Assembly: GCA_018398815.1 (NCBI GenBank)
Contig: CM031616.1
Span: 67,333,402 to 67,397,401 of the forward strand
Source: Conus ventricosus
Taxonomy: Eukaryota; Mollusca; Gastropoda; Neogastropoda; Conidae
Reading direction: 5' to 3'
Length of the DNA stretch: 64,000 nt
Shown here: positions 39,901 through 44,699 of the stretch, in pieces
Layout: each line of letters opens with the position of its first letter
Position numbering within the stretch: the first letter of the stretch is position 1
Notes under the pieces: generated by a model
What the model saw: the letters and a program-made list of their open reading frames with translations, nothing else
What the model was told of the DNA's origin: nothing
Database searches by the model: none
Translations under genes and position numbers: made by a program

Positions 39901-41104
39901 AAAATAAACTAAAAGTCCATGTGCTTTGTGTTTTGGGGGGCCACACATCTTGATCTTACAAGTGTTCAGAAAAGAACAACAGGAGATTTTTGCCAGGATT
40001 CTATATTTTGCTGTGCAGTTGCTCATTGTTTTGATGACTGGCTGTAAAGACTATCTTGTGATCTCATGTGGAAAGTCGACACATGTCAGAAAAGAGAAAA
40101 AACACCGAAATCAGTTGTAAGGTTTAATTTACAGCTGTTCTCACGCTACGCACCAATAGTCCAGCTATACCTGCAAACACACACAGTGTGAATGCATGCG
40201 TGCATGTATGTCTGTGTGTACTTCTGTGTACTTACTAGAAGTACACACAGACATACAAGCACGCACACATTCACACTCACTCTCAGACACACACACACAT
40301 GCACGCACGCATGCATGCATGCATGCACTACAAAGGTTGCCAATTACGTTTTGAAATGTGCCAGTCACATCAAATCCAAGGCAGTGAATATCTGAATGAT
40401 AGCTGGAACTGCTGTCTGGCTTGTGGATGATCAGCATGATGGCCAATCACTTCAACAGATCAACAATGTCCTCGTGATGAAAACTTAAATACAGCTCATT
40501 GTCGTCATGAAAGTCAAATGGATCATTGCGATCACGAAAATTCAATGTGCTCAGAGAAAAAAGCTTGTCTCAGAAAAGAACGGTTCAATACATGGTTAGC
40601 CATCTCTCCTTTTTCTGTGTCAAGATCATGGCTTGCACACGGCATGCTTATATACACCCCCACACAGTGGGACACTGAAAATGCTGGGCTGTCAGCACAG
40701 CCACGAACACAGTTACTGACGGTGAGTGGGGGTGGATTGGGACAACCACCAAAGTTACAGAAGCATAAGATCACTCTACGTGATCATCATGAAACGCAGT
40801 GTTAATTATTTATGTGTTTTTTTTGTTGCTACAAACAAGTTCTTACCTCTCGAACTGGTCATAGACTTGAACCCCGACCTCTGTCGCTCATAGCATGTAA
40901 AGCCCCATCTTCATACCCTGTACCATTGGTTGCAGATGGCGTAAAACATTTTAAGGCAGCAAGTCTTTTAGTAACGTTGCAAATATACTGTGGGACTGAT
41001 CTACAGGGGAAAAAAAAAAGGTCTGTCAGTTTGAATTTATTTTTTGCTTGCAGGATATTGTCAGTCAAGATGAAATGACGGAAGATGCAATGGAGACAAC
41101 GTAG
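5844..41104 (+). CDS. VCPIP1: VCPIP1 deubiquitinase, 3' part of gene (15-16 exons, 5' end outside window)
   Basis: The spliced product matches the C-terminal two thirds of VCPIP1/VCIP135, an OTU-family cysteine deubiquitinase. That family works with the p97/VCP-p47 complex in post-mitotic Golgi and ER membrane reassembly. Recognised exons, in order: 5844-5955, 8293-8502, 8907-8985, 13353-13502, 16724-16857, 24247-24407, (25628-25710), 26452 or 26454-26607, 27406-27603, 28241-28451, 29106-29228, 30850-31042, 34508-34670, 36563-36870, 39205-39432, 41054-41104. Family blocks appear in the expected order: Cys-rich segment, GEFG helix block, [16 protein letters not shown] followed by a UBX/ubiquitin-like domain, the [13 protein letters not shown] block and an acidic tail ending MTEDAMETT. 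The OTU catalytic triad lies upstream of position 1. Phases agree at every junction except 29228/30850. Introns carry nearly all the mobile elements of this half of the window. Confidence 0.93.
6640..7480 (+). pseudogene. Decayed LINE-A relict with internal tandem duplication
   Basis: Broken frames still resemble the LINE-A ORF2 between the RT and RNase H domains: [15 protein letters not shown] against [28 protein letters not shown] against PQNPAYDCVFDP, and a remnant of the FTDGSKSEDG RNase H start near 7385-7430. Several stops and frameshifts are present. A block of about 207 bp (6654-6860) is repeated almost unchanged at 6861-7067. Confidence 0.75.
8021..8044. repeat. Poly-G run
   Basis: Twenty-four consecutive G on the plus strand within the intron before exon b; a potential G-quadruplex and a likely length-variable site. 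The rest of 7481-8292 shows nothing recognisable. Confidence 0.9.
8293..8502 (+). CDS. VCPIP1: VCPIP1 exon b
   Basis: Acceptor ttttttag, donor c|gttagt; phase 1 at both ends. Encodes [24 protein letters not shown] and [12 protein letters not shown], a strong match to the conserved VCPIP1 block with its CxxC pair. Sequence composition becomes GC-richer than the flanking intron. Confidence 0.95.
8537..8810. repeat. GT microsatellite cluster
   Basis: Long (GT)n tracts with short interruptions (TGCGCGCG, TGTATGTC) between VCPIP1 exons b and b2. Confidence 0.95.
8907..8985 (+). CDS. VCPIP1: VCPIP1 short exon b2 (79 nt)
   Basis: A 79-nt exon too short to stand out as an open frame. It follows acceptor ggtttcag and ends at donor gc|gtgagt. 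It enters in phase 1 and leaves in phase 2, exactly bridging exon b and exon c, which do not fit each other. It encodes [15 protein letters not shown], matching the LVPDY...CSWC stretch of vertebrate VCPIP1, so a second CxxC pair is conserved. Confidence 0.9.
9106..9780. mobile_element. Foldback (inverted-repeat) element, interrupted
   Basis: The sequence around 9130-9180 (GTTTGAAATGACTCCGCCAA, ACATGGACAGACGAATCTT) is present in inverted orientation at about 9710-9765 (AAGATTCGTTTGTCCATGT, TTATTTCAAACACTTT). Both arms belong to the same family as the long foldback at 31091-31428. The centre contains a second hairpin at 9187-9517. Confidence 0.65.
9187..9517. mobile_element. Nested hairpin element, ~62-bp inverted arms
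   Basis: The left arm contains AATGGGGAGTTTGTTTTATA and CTCCCTGTTTGGC. The right arm at about 9451-9517 is its near-perfect inverse (GCCAAACAGGGAG, TATAATACAAACTCCCCATT). About 200 bp of unique sequence separates the arms. A fragment of one arm recurs at 38619-38645. Confidence 0.75.
10542..11730 (-). mobile_element. 5'-truncated LINE-B fragment (jockey/CR1/L2-like RT)
   Basis: Minus-strand frame (10773-11726) with [16 protein letters not shown], the RT catalytic box [25 protein letters not shown] and [11 protein letters not shown], the 3' half of a reverse transcriptase. Nothing encodes RNase H. The C terminus is frameshifted relative to the copy at 53021-53476, which reads [11 protein letters not shown]. 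The 3' UTR (GGTTCACTCAAAAACGA as the plus-strand left end) is shared by both copies. The exact 5' truncation point is uncertain. Confidence 0.85.
11870..12337. repeat. 39-bp inverted repeats around low-complexity core
   Basis: Arms at 11870-11908 (GAACAAATGACATC... ATGTCACAACAGTA) and 12299-12337 are near-perfect inverse copies. The core is C-rich/CA-rich then G-rich: CA repeats, a C run near 12195-12210 and G runs near 12239-12257 and 12278-12295. Confidence 0.8.
13139..13243. repeat. CA microsatellite
   Basis: (CA)n with TA interruptions, about 110 bp upstream of VCPIP1 exon c. Confidence 0.95.
13353..13502 (+). CDS. VCPIP1: VCPIP1 exon c
   Basis: Acceptor ggcctcacag, donor ga|gtgagt; enters and leaves in phase 2. 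Encodes [16 protein letters not shown] and [16 protein letters not shown], equivalent to the family's CxCGFKHYW block. Two microsatellite-rich kilobases precede it. Confidence 0.93.
13545..13690. mobile_element. Single arm of foldback family
   Basis: Contains GAGTCCGCCAAACAAC, CGCGTTTCGACCTCTTAGGTC and TTTTTCAGGCAAGAT, matching one arm of the foldback at 31091-31428 and the arm at 56845-56985. The opposite arm is absent. Confidence 0.65.
13691..14865. other. Intron sequence without recognisable content
   Basis: Part of the intron between VCPIP1 exons c and d. I see no exon, RNA gene or array here apart from short G-rich runs near 14780-14800. Confidence 0.5.
14870..15080. repeat. Interspersed repeat fragment shared with 52830-53000 and 60520-60640
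   Basis: Contains CCACTGAACACCACCGAAGTG and GGTGGGTTGCCTCATGATGA. Similar text occurs near 52860 (AACCACCGGAGTGGCTCGG) and near 60570 (TGGTGCGTTGCCTCATGACG). Its nature is unknown; possibly decayed transposon sequence. Confidence 0.4.
15135..16653. repeat. 84-bp minisatellite (~18 copies)
   Basis: About 18 nearly identical 84-bp units containing CAACAACAAAAACCATGACA, CCATCTGTCAACATCTC and CATTCCAATGATGTAAGAAG. Variation is confined to a few sites (tcatcac, tcagcac, tcgtcac; aagaaa, aagcaa). Each plus-strand unit contains GATGTAAGA, a good 5' splice-donor match. The period of 28 codons leaves a long open minus frame with a hydrophobic repeat, which I reject as a gene. Confidence 0.97.
16724..16857 (+). 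CDS. VCPIP1: VCPIP1 exon d
   Basis: Acceptor ggttgtgtag, donor g|gtctgt; phase 2 in, phase 1 out. Encodes [19 protein letters not shown] and [11 protein letters not shown], a close match to the family. It lies 70 bp after the end of the 84-bp array and is followed at once by a GT array. Confidence 0.95.
16896..17340. repeat. GT microsatellite with internal duplication
   Basis: (GT)n tracts with a duplicated non-GT block (GGAGGTGGAGCTGTGTGTCT) about 100 bp apart, near 17008-17030 and 17120-17140. Confidence 0.93.
17463..17587. repeat. CA microsatellite
   Basis: (CA)n of about 120 bp with two brief interruptions. It faces the GT array ending at 17340 and could form a long GT/CA inverted pairing with it. 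Confidence 0.95.
17745..18061 (-). mobile_element. SINE-like retroposon, (AAC)n tail, 13-bp TSD
   Basis: An insertion bounded by AATATTATCTTTT at 17732-17744 and 18062-18074. The plus-strand left end is (GTT)n, i.e. an (AAC)n tail on the minus strand, so the element lies in minus orientation. A second copy is at about 29243-29556 with the same core (CCCTGGCTAAAAGACTCCAG, GAACATTACGTGTGTGACCG). No convincing pol III boxes are seen; family unknown. Confidence 0.85.
18075..18840. other. Intron sequence with a GTGCGTCA hairpin
   Basis: No exon recognised. At about 18740-18780 CAGTGCGTCAC and GTGACGCACTG form an 11-bp stem with a loop of about 22 nt, followed by two more copies of the TGCGTCAG motif. 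It may be a terminal fragment of another TIR element. Confidence 0.5.
18944..19871 (+). mobile_element. hAT-like element carrying a BED-module gene
   Basis: Termini CATGGCTGCCTAC and GTAGGCAGCCCTG are 12/13 inverse matches. Flanking hexamers TAGTTA and CAGTTG match at 4 of 6 positions, consistent with an old 6-bp target duplication. Subterminal GTCCC/GTCCCTGG motifs recur at both ends. Inside is a single open frame (19230-19715) with its own AATAAA at about 19732, so the element looks like a complete small transcription unit without transposase core. Confidence 0.8.
19230..19715 (+). CDS. BED-type zinc finger protein, N-terminal module of a hAT transposase
   Basis: A 161-codon frame from ATG at 19230 to TAG. 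A basic N terminus ([17 protein letters not shown]) precedes a zinc finger with SCEICACEF and [13 protein letters not shown] (Cys2-His2 BED-like spacing). A helical segment follows with [14 protein letters not shown] and [16 protein letters not shown]. In full hAT transposases, FPDS-IAKK-CARTK marks the passage to the catalytic part; here the protein stops a few residues later. No RNase H-like DDE domain follows. An AATAAA lies 17 bp after the stop. It could be a degraded transposase or a solo DNA-binding protein; expression is unknown. Confidence 0.72.
   Translation: MDAKHGKRKNADGDLDCGASLKKKKRWQTFLSKYTETWPFIKRGKIETYASCEICACEFSIGSGGRDEITRHVATEKHKKNTKIRESEKSCNISGFFQRAQTSTSQETFDVIRAETMMVDLAAELNLPMAALDKLNRCVKLMFPDSDIAKKFQCARSKVAL
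20063..21420. mobile_element. Inverted-repeat element containing a 25/26-bp minisatellite
   Basis: Sequence near 20155-20235 (CAGAACAGGGAG, TTGCCTCCAT, AAGAGTGATCGCCC, AGTGAATTCAC) is found inverted near 21265-21355. A related single arm occurs at about 24540-24620 (AGCAGGGAGCTTACC, CACCTCCATAAC). Termini were not resolved. A purine-rich stretch and (TA)n lie at 20870-21065. Confidence 0.5.
20352..20645. repeat. 25/26-bp minisatellite
   Basis: About eleven units alternating GAAACTCGCCTTTGTTTGG (26-bp form) and GAAACTTGCTTTGTTTGG (25-bp form), each followed by TGAAGGA. Open frames on both strands are periodicity artefacts. Confidence 0.95.
22293..22350 (-). mobile_element. 58-bp LINE-A 3'-end insertion
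   Basis: The insert is the reverse complement of the last ~58 bp of LINE-A (GGGCTATAAGCAACATTATC plus tail). It is flanked by perfect 12-bp duplications TCCCATCTACGT (22281-22292, 22351-22362). It is therefore an extreme 5'-truncated retrotransposition product. Confidence 0.93.
22430..23710 (+). mobile_element. hAT-like element with BED-module frame (1.28 kb)
   Basis: Terminal CAGGGTTC and GAACCCTG, flanked by CCATTC and CGATTC (5 of 6 identical). The intact LINE-A at 3875-3885 shows the empty site CCCATTCTTACC. Subterminal regions are filled with repeated GTCCTTTTAAG-like motifs at both ends. An AT/T-rich interior holds a BED-type frame (23186-23487). A one-ended relative begins at 28532. 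Confidence 0.85.
23186..23487 (+). pseudogene. BED-type finger frame, N-terminal hAT module, one frameshift
   Basis: Starts [15 protein letters not shown], the usual leader of this transposase family, meets a stop at about 23235, and continues in another frame with [16 protein letters not shown] and [17 protein letters not shown] (Cys2-His2 BED finger). It then ends in a Ser/Thr-rich tail and a stop at 23485-23487. The catalytic region is missing, as in the other BED elements of the window. Confidence 0.7.
24247..24407 (+). CDS. VCPIP1: VCPIP1 exon e
   Basis: Acceptor catgaacag, donor acg|gttggt; phase 1 in, phase 0 out. Encodes [17 protein letters not shown] and ends [12 protein letters not shown]. 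The HFPG/GEFG motif is split across the junction with exon d. The preceding intron is about 7.4 kb and holds a BED element, a LINE with nested insertions, and minisatellites. Confidence 0.93.
24408..25627. other. Intron with repeat fragments
   Basis: Between VCPIP1 exons e and f1. Contains one arm of the inverted-repeat family (24540-24620). Around 25160-25500 is a stretch beginning TTTACCCTTAGG with a frame starting [12 protein letters not shown] (25316 on), of unknown origin; GTTTTACCCT appears inverted at about 26402, so a further decayed TIR element is possible. Confidence 0.4.
25628..25710 (+). CDS. VCPIP1: Candidate VCPIP1 cassette exon f1 (83 nt)
   Basis: Open stretch encoding [20 protein letters not shown], flanked by an AG acceptor (catggccag) and a GTAATA donor. 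It enters in phase 0 (fits exon e) and leaves in phase 2. The next exon fits if its acceptor is moved 2 nt to 26454. Vertebrate VCPIP1 has no obvious counterpart and reads directly from the previous block into HKEEL, so this would be an optional or lineage-specific exon. It could also be a chance frame. Confidence 0.5.
25968..26180. repeat. ~65-bp minisatellite before exon f2
   Basis: Just over three copies of a 63-66-bp unit containing GTTCAGCAGCAAAATGTC, TTTCTGC.GGGTAAAGT and GTGGTTGATGTGTTGC. The last part of the unit (GTGGTTGATGTGTTGCTC) is repeated immediately before the exon f2 acceptor at 26450. Confidence 0.9.
26452..26607 (+). CDS. VCPIP1: VCPIP1 exon f2
   Basis: Encodes [19 protein letters not shown] and a Ser/Lys-rich linker ending SPIR; donor agg|gtgagt, phase 0. 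Acceptor sequence is ctcagag|g: AG at 26450-26451 gives direct in-frame joining to exon e, while AG at 26452-26453 fits joining after f1. Matches the family's LHKEELNMSK block. The intron 3' end resembles the 65-bp repeat upstream. Confidence 0.92.
26925..27373 (+). mobile_element. tRNA-derived SINE, copy 1
   Basis: A-box-like TAGCTCAGTTGGTAGAG and B-box-like GGGTTCAAATC form the pol III promoter in a tRNA-like head. A body of about 330 bp (CATTGGTTCTGACTCC, CCGAGGTTCCGTGTGTGAAC, GATGGAGTATGGCTGCC) and an AGAAGAAGAT tail follow. TSD TAGTGAACA at 26916-26924 and 27374-27382. It sits in the intron between VCPIP1 exons f2 and g. Confidence 0.92.
27406..27603 (+). CDS. VCPIP1: VCPIP1 exon g
   Basis: Acceptor catcag|cag (an NAGNAG-type tandem acceptor, start 27406 or 27409), donor tct|gtaaga; phase 0 both ends. 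Encodes a Ser/Thr/Pro-rich linker ([16 protein letters not shown]) then [14 protein letters not shown], the first strand of the ubiquitin-like domain. The linker is probably disordered. Confidence 0.92.
27617..27840. repeat. GT microsatellite with GTAGGGCAT units
   Basis: (GT)n of variable length punctuated by GTAGGGCATGTG or GTAGGGCATATG at least six times, so a higher-order repeat, starting only about 15 bp after the exon g donor. Confidence 0.93.
28241..28451 (+). CDS. VCPIP1: VCPIP1 exon h, UBX-like domain
   Basis: Acceptor catttcag, donor g|gtaacc; phase 0 in, phase 1 out. Encodes the bulk of the UBX/ubiquitin-like fold: [25 protein letters not shown] and [10 protein letters not shown]. 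In the family this fold resembles p97/VCP-binding UBX domains. The GFPP loop is conserved. Confidence 0.95.
28532..28700. mobile_element. Solo end of the 22430-type TIR element
   Basis: Begins CAGGGTTCCTACACTCC and contains AAAAGTCCTTGA and TGAAAGTCCTTAAAAATC, like the left end of the element at 22430-23710. No partner terminus is found. Confidence 0.5.
29106..29228 (+). CDS. VCPIP1: VCPIP1 exon i
   Basis: Acceptor tcttttag completes Ala with exon h. Encodes a Ser/Pro-rich stretch and [15 protein letters not shown]. The best donor is t|gtgaga at 29229, leaving phase 1, but the next exon needs phase 2. Either a small exon is missed, a base is missing, or the donor differs. An interspersed repeat begins only about 15 bp downstream. 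Confidence 0.78.
29243..29556 (-). mobile_element. Second copy of the (AAC)n-tailed SINE-like retroposon
   Basis: Shares the full body with 17745-18061, starting with (GTT)n on the plus strand. Target duplications are not evident. It lies 15 bp after the end of VCPIP1 exon i. Confidence 0.85.
29837..30281 (+). mobile_element. tRNA-derived SINE, copy 2
   Basis: Same family as 26925-27373: AGCCTAGTGGTAGAG, GGGTTCGAATC and the shared body, ending in (GAA)n. More diverged, with several transitions at CpG sites. TSD not resolved. Confidence 0.9.
30473..30529. repeat. CA microsatellite
   Basis: Pure (CA)n of about 28 units in the intron before exon j. T-rich tracts with C interruptions at 30640-30680 and 30770-30815 follow. 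Confidence 0.95.
30850..31042 (+). CDS. VCPIP1: VCPIP1 exon j
   Basis: Acceptor tgtttctcag after a T-rich tract, donor aag|gtgaga; leaves in phase 0. Encodes [35 protein letters not shown] and [13 protein letters not shown], matching the family's MGEDVW...DGKHCTFPHLPGK block closely. Confidence 0.94.
31091..31428. mobile_element. Long-armed foldback element (type copy)
   Basis: Arms of about 150 bp pair almost end to end: CTAAACAAATTTTAAATGTT at 31091 with its inverse at 31411-31428, GATAGCACACC with GTGTGCTGTC, and GACCTCGTAGGTC with its counterpart near 31328-31340. The short centre lies near 31260. No coding content. Partial relatives: 9106-9780, 13545-13690, 41829-41905, 56845-56985. Members contain TTCAGGCAAGA next to a palindromic GACCT..AGGTC. 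Confidence 0.85.
31429..32195. other. Intron without recognisable content
   Basis: AT-rich intron sequence between VCPIP1 exons j and k; no exon, RNA gene or known repeat seen. Confidence 0.5.
32196..33168. repeat. 27-bp minisatellite, left part
   Basis: About 36 units of 27 bp in two sequence classes. The proximal class is GACAGCAGTTTGTTGGTAGC plus TGTTTTT (to about 32930). The distal class is GACAGACATTTGTACATACC plus TGTTTTT. They align base for base in length and share the GACAG...TTTGT...TGTTTTT frame, so one array has diverged into two subfamilies. Some units are shortened. Confidence 0.95.
33169..33749 (-). mobile_element. pogo-like DNA transposon remnant (581 bp)
   Basis: Termini CCATAAAATTTGGTCTAT and ATAGTCCGAACTTTATGG are imperfect inverted repeats flanked by TA on both sides (33167-33168, 33750-33751), the target duplication typical of Tc1/mariner/pogo elements. 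The minus strand keeps the end of a transposase: [13 protein letters not shown] then an acidic tail ([17 protein letters not shown]) and a stop near 33302. This matches the C-terminal tail of pogo/Tigger-like proteins. The DNA-binding and DDE domains are deleted. It interrupts a single 27-bp unit. Confidence 0.83.
33752..34507. repeat. 27-bp minisatellite, right part, with ~397-bp segmental duplication
   Basis: Units of GACAGACATTTGTACATACC plus TGTTTTT type, ending at the exon k acceptor. The block 33690-34085, which includes the right end of the pogo-like element (CCGCAGGGTTTAAAGCTGG), is repeated from about 34085 at an offset of 397 bp. The transposon end was therefore amplified with the array. 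Confidence 0.93.
34508..34670 (+). CDS. VCPIP1: VCPIP1 exon k
   Basis: Acceptor gtttttgacag, donor aca g|gttagt; phase 0 in, phase 1 out. Encodes [18 protein letters not shown] followed by a basic, His-rich linker. Matches the family's YNASEDRLELC block. The acceptor and the first six exon bases are the terminal unit of the 27-bp array. Confidence 0.94.
34671..35337. other. Intron without recognisable content
   Basis: First part of the VCPIP1 k-l intron; nothing recognised. The same holds for 35591-36180. Confidence 0.5.
35338..35590. repeat. 62-bp minisatellite
   Basis: About four copies of a 62-bp unit with TTTTGTACAGAAATTCATGT, GCCCACAGTGTCAGGACTTC and AAACTTGAGGGCACC. Only two or three substitutions separate the copies. 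Confidence 0.94.
36186..36510. repeat. CA microsatellite cluster
   Basis: Three (CA)n blocks separated by short unique stretches. GTGATCCTTTTATG near 36400 and GTGATCCTTTGATG near 36520 show that a block was duplicated. The cluster ends about 50 bp before exon l. Confidence 0.95.
36563..36870 (+). CDS. VCPIP1: VCPIP1 exon l
   Basis: Acceptor cgccagcag, donor ctg|gtacag; phase 1 in, phase 0 out. Encodes [16 protein letters not shown] (family: FQGKGHSLG) and a tail with [10 protein letters not shown], which fits a psi-KxE sumoylation motif; the modification itself is inference. A 40-bp poly-C run follows 67 bp downstream. Confidence 0.92.
36938..36977. repeat. 40-bp poly-C run
   Basis: Uninterrupted C run just after the exon l donor; i-motif or G-quadruplex potential on the respective strands, and probably uncertain in length. 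Confidence 0.93.
37561..38605 (-). mobile_element. piggyBac-like element, internally deleted (1.05 kb)
   Basis: Flanked by TTAA at 37557-37560 and 38606-38609. Termini CTCACTTAGGACGGAC and (inverse) CGCTTCAGTACGAAC are similar. The minus strand encodes only an N-terminal transposase-like piece (38085-38366). TTAA target sites plus this acidic N terminus indicate piggyBac; the assignment is by pattern, not alignment. A 25-bp unit (ACTATTTATAGCTTGTTGC) is repeated twice near the 38.5-kb end. Confidence 0.68.
38085..38366 (-). pseudogene. N-terminal fragment of a piggyBac-like transposase
   Basis: Frame from ATG at 38366: [27 protein letters not shown], then a strongly acidic stretch ([33 protein letters not shown]). 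Such Ser/Asp/Glu-rich N termini precede the catalytic core in piggyBac-derived proteins. No DDD catalytic core is found within the element. Confidence 0.6.
38945..39100. repeat. 78-bp duplication
   Basis: Two copies of a unit with GCCAGTAAAAGAGCAGATGA and CAGACAGACAGCACGTGTTT, about 105 bp upstream of VCPIP1 exon m. Confidence 0.9.
39205..39432 (+). CDS. VCPIP1: VCPIP1 exon m
   Basis: Acceptor tgttcacag, donor gag|gtgagt; phase 0 both ends. Encodes a Pro-rich start ([15 protein letters not shown]) and a strongly acidic, Glu-rich low-complexity tail. Poorly conserved except for composition, consistent with the disordered C-terminal region of VCPIP1. Confidence 0.88.
41054..41104 (+). CDS. VCPIP1: VCPIP1 terminal exon n with stop
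   Basis: Acceptor ttgcttgcag, then 16 codons [13 protein letters not shown] and TAG at 41102-41104. Human VCPIP1 also ends with a short SQDAEMTNTTEPM-type tail, supporting this as the true C terminus. The 3' UTR follows. Confidence 0.92.
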   Translation, partial: DIVSQDEMTEDAMETT

Positions 41105-41216
41105 CGACTGCCAAGCCTACGTGGAGAAAAAAAAGATAACAGAAAAAGGCCTGCTGTGATCTGTGAGGACTGGCCCTATGGGTGATGTGTGTGTGTGTCG
41201 CAAGTGCTGGATGGTA

Positions 41217-41247
<31 letters not shown>

Positions 41248-41541
41248 CTACCAGAGAATACCTGACTGGCTGCTTCCTGCAAAACTTTTCCCCAACATCG
41301 GACTCCAGGTGGATGAATTACTAACAAACCAGCCCTTGGTAGTAGTGTTTTCAAACTGCATTGTAGTGATGGTGAAGTAGACATGATTTTATTTTGGGGG
41401 GAGGGGGGTGTAGAAACTGTTTGAAAAGAAACAAATATAGGAATTTTGAACCGTTGATGATATTTTACTTGGGAAAAAGTAATATGCAATATGTGCGAGG
41501 TGAACATTGTACTGCATGCAGTTCTGTGTGCACGTCGGCTA

Positions 41542-41547
41542 AATAAA
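41542..41547 (+). terminator. Poly(A) signal of VCPIP1
   Basis: AATAAA in ggctAAATAAACAGG, 438 bp after the stop codon. A second AATAAA at 45224-45229 could serve a longer 3' UTR. No cleavage-site evidence is available from sequence alone. Confidence 0.7.
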
Positions 41548-43950
41548 CAGGGGGAAAAAGGTGTTAACACAGGGCAGTCGCTGTTCTGAAGTCTGGTCAG
41601 GAACACAGAGTGGAGCGATACCACTGCAGGAAAAAAGCCCAGGTTTGGCAGTTCTGGCGACTTTTAAACACCGACCGCAGAAAGTGAGTTTTAAAAGCGC
41701 CTTGTTGCCACTGCAAAGGATGTCTTCACCTGCATCGGTTTATTGTCTGTCGGTAAGACGACACAGAAACTACGGAACTGATTTCAACTTGATGGAAGGA
41801 TGTAGTTCCAAAGGGAGGCGACTGCAGGTGGAAATCTGAACAAATTTGAAAGATGATTGATAAAGCTCCGCCCAAAAAATATTGACAAAGACAAACGTCT
41901 TATCATTTGTTAGTCCATTTTTTTTTTTAATTTTTTTTTGGGTGGGGGGGGGGGGGTGGAGGGGCAAGCTTTATGAATATTTTTTCAGATTTGATGGAAG
42001 GATGTTATGTGGTCCAAGACTGAGCCCATTGATTTTCGGTGTGAATCTAGACCACTGGCAAATCCAGGAATTTCTGTCCCTTTTCCTTAACAACATTGTG
42101 AAATGGGGCATTTTTTCAACATTTCCATCTATTACAGCGTATCCGTGTTTCCGAAAAGTCTGTGGCATAGAGTCAAAGCTTGGGTCTGATCGAAGTTGAG
42201 AGGGCTGTTTGACTTGGTAAGGTGTGCGCTTTGACAAGTGCCCTTCTTTTTATCGACTGAAGGGATCAGTGTGCAGGGTGCACCGCACAGAGAACCACAG
42301 CATTAGGAATCAAAATCCATCTCCCCTCCCATTGTTTCAAAAAAGAAAAAAAAAACCCAGACAAACAGAAAGCTGGTTTGCATGCAAGGACACAGAAGAT
42401 CTGGAGAAAGGTGACATTTTTTTTCCTGTGGAAAACAAATGCTTTCTGTGAAGGTTTGCATTCAAAATGCGATGGTTTAGAGAGGCAGTAGTGAGAGAAG
42501 AGTGAGAGTGGAGTGTGGCGATTTAGGAATCGGACTGGAATTGAAGCTTCTTAGTTTTTTCAACGCTTTCAAAGCAGTTTTTTTACAGGAACATAAATGC
42601 AGGGAATCTGCATATAGTTTTATTTTCGTCTGATTGATTTCTCCCCCCCCCCCCCCCCCCCCCCCTCTCCCAGGTCTTTGGAGTACTTTGTTGTGATTTC
42701 TCCGAGACTACTATCATCAAAGTATTAACTTCAAGAGTATTTATGTCTTTGTCCATGAACATGGAAATACAGTATAGTTGATACATGCTTCATGTGCATG
42801 CTCGATTTGCGCATGCTTTTATGATCGATTTGTGTGTGTGTGCATGTGGGTGTGCTTGATGTGTTTGTGCATAACATATGCTTTTATGTGTTTTTTTTTG
42901 TGGTGCATGGCAAGACAGTCCATTGGAAGGAGTAGCAAGCAGTCAACAAAGACTACACCTTTCTGGTGGAGCAGTTACCGCACTGGTGTTTTGTGAGGTG
43001 GCTCACTGTTGCATTCTACTTCAGCTAATCAGTTATGACTTTCAAGTTCTCATTCCATTTTTCTTCTGCTTTCTTGTGCGTTAACTTGAAAAGGAGTTTA
43101 GCAGTCATTACAACAGTAGGAATGTACAACTTTCTTTGAGATCTTTCCACTTTTCTAATGCTTTCTTTTTTGCAGTAACTTGAAAATCAGTACAACATTC
43201 ATTACAACAGTAGGATTGTAATACATGGTAGACTTCCAAGTATAGACTTCAGTTGGGTTTTTACTGTGTAGTTCAAAGTGAAAGAGCGAGAGAGAGAGAG
43301 CAGAGTCTGTCTTGCAAAACACAACACACCTAGAGAATACATGATCGTGTTAGCTGATCATAGCTGTGAAATTTTGTCTACGGTGCCGAAGAAGAGTCGC
43401 CATAACACAGTTCCAGCCACACAGTCTTGTGTCAGCCTGGGTTAGGGTGGACCTGTCCGAGTGAATTCCAGTGGTCAGTGACGAGAGTTCTGCTGTGGGT
43501 TCTGCAGGTATTAAATGCATACGCTGTGTTCTGGATCTATCGGGTGAATTTTGTAAGACAAATAGCATCTATCCAGATGGATGTTTGTTTCCCCTGTAAG
43601 TCATGATCAGTATCTAAATTATGAAGACGGATCCATGGTATCATCCATATACAGTTTACCTTTCTCCCCTTGTCTCTCACAAAGTCTAGCTAGACATGGA
43701 ATTCACATTTTTTAAAGGCCCATTGTTTATGTGAACTAGCATGGTCTTCTTCACTCAATAGCTCATGGAAACAGTTCATTTACAAATGATAAATTTTGGG
43801 CTTGCGGAACACTACATATCATTTATTGGCACAAGTGTGCTTACCAAAAGTAACTAATCTGAAACGTTGGCCATTAAAGATGCAAGCTAAATCTGCGTCT
43901 GCTAGCGGACTGCAAGTTTTTAGAAGAAAGGAAATACCAGTTTAGTTACT
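41548..43950. other. VCPIP1 downstream region
   Basis: No exon recognised. Contains a partial foldback arm at about 41829-41905 (CTGAACAAATTTGAAAG, AGCTCCGCCCAAAAAATATT) and a C run at about 42643-42665. May include an extended VCPIP1 3' UTR. Confidence 0.5.
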
Positions 43951-43953
43951 ACT

Positions 43954-44265
43954 GGGGCTGGAATAGCTCAGTTGGTAGAGGCCGAACTCGTAACCTTGGT
44001 GATCCTGGGGTTGCGGGTTCGAACCTCCGCCGGGCCGTTTCGGTACAGGGGGATTTTTCCCTTGGAGTTAACATTGGTTCTGACTCCATTTCCCATACTG
44101 ATACAGTCCTTTGAAGACTATAAACCGAGGTTCCGTGTGTGAACGCATGCATAACATCTTGCACACACGTAAAATCACATCACCAACTTTCGGAAGAGAA
44201 GGCCAGTTTGGCGGTTGGTATGGACGACATGTTACACATAGCATGCACCCTGCGTAAGAAATGGA
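43954..44265 (+). mobile_element. tRNA-derived SINE, copy 3, internally deleted
   Basis: Head with TAGCTCAGTTGGTAGAG and GGGTTCGAACC, then the shared body up to AGCATGCACC. It jumps directly to the 3' terminal CTGCGTA, lacking about 130 bp found in the other copies. Confidence 0.88.
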
Positions 44266-44699
44266 AAGAATGAAGGAAGTAAGGAAACTGAGTGAACTAT
44301 ACTGACTGGATGACACGGGAAACGACTGAATGAAGCGCCAACTGGCAGCTCTTCAGTCGGCACTACCCAGGTAGGCAGACCGTTGTGTAAACGAGTGTGG
44401 ATTGTAAAGCGCTTGGTCTCTAGCCGAGAATAGGTGCTATACGAGTATTCAGTATAATAATGACTACTGGACAGGCGACTGACCGTGCATGTCTAAAAGA
44501 ATGGACAAACCAGCTTTCCCCCTCGCGTGTGCTGTATCCTGAATATGTCCAACAACTGTGGCCCTACACTCCCTTGTTGCTGTGGGTTCTTTGACATGCA
44601 CCCCCAGTGCGTGCTGTGCCCTGGATCCGTCGGCGAGACCACAAAATCAGTATGTCTGATCTGAAGACAAGAAGCAGAGGGCAGTTACCTTGATGTTAG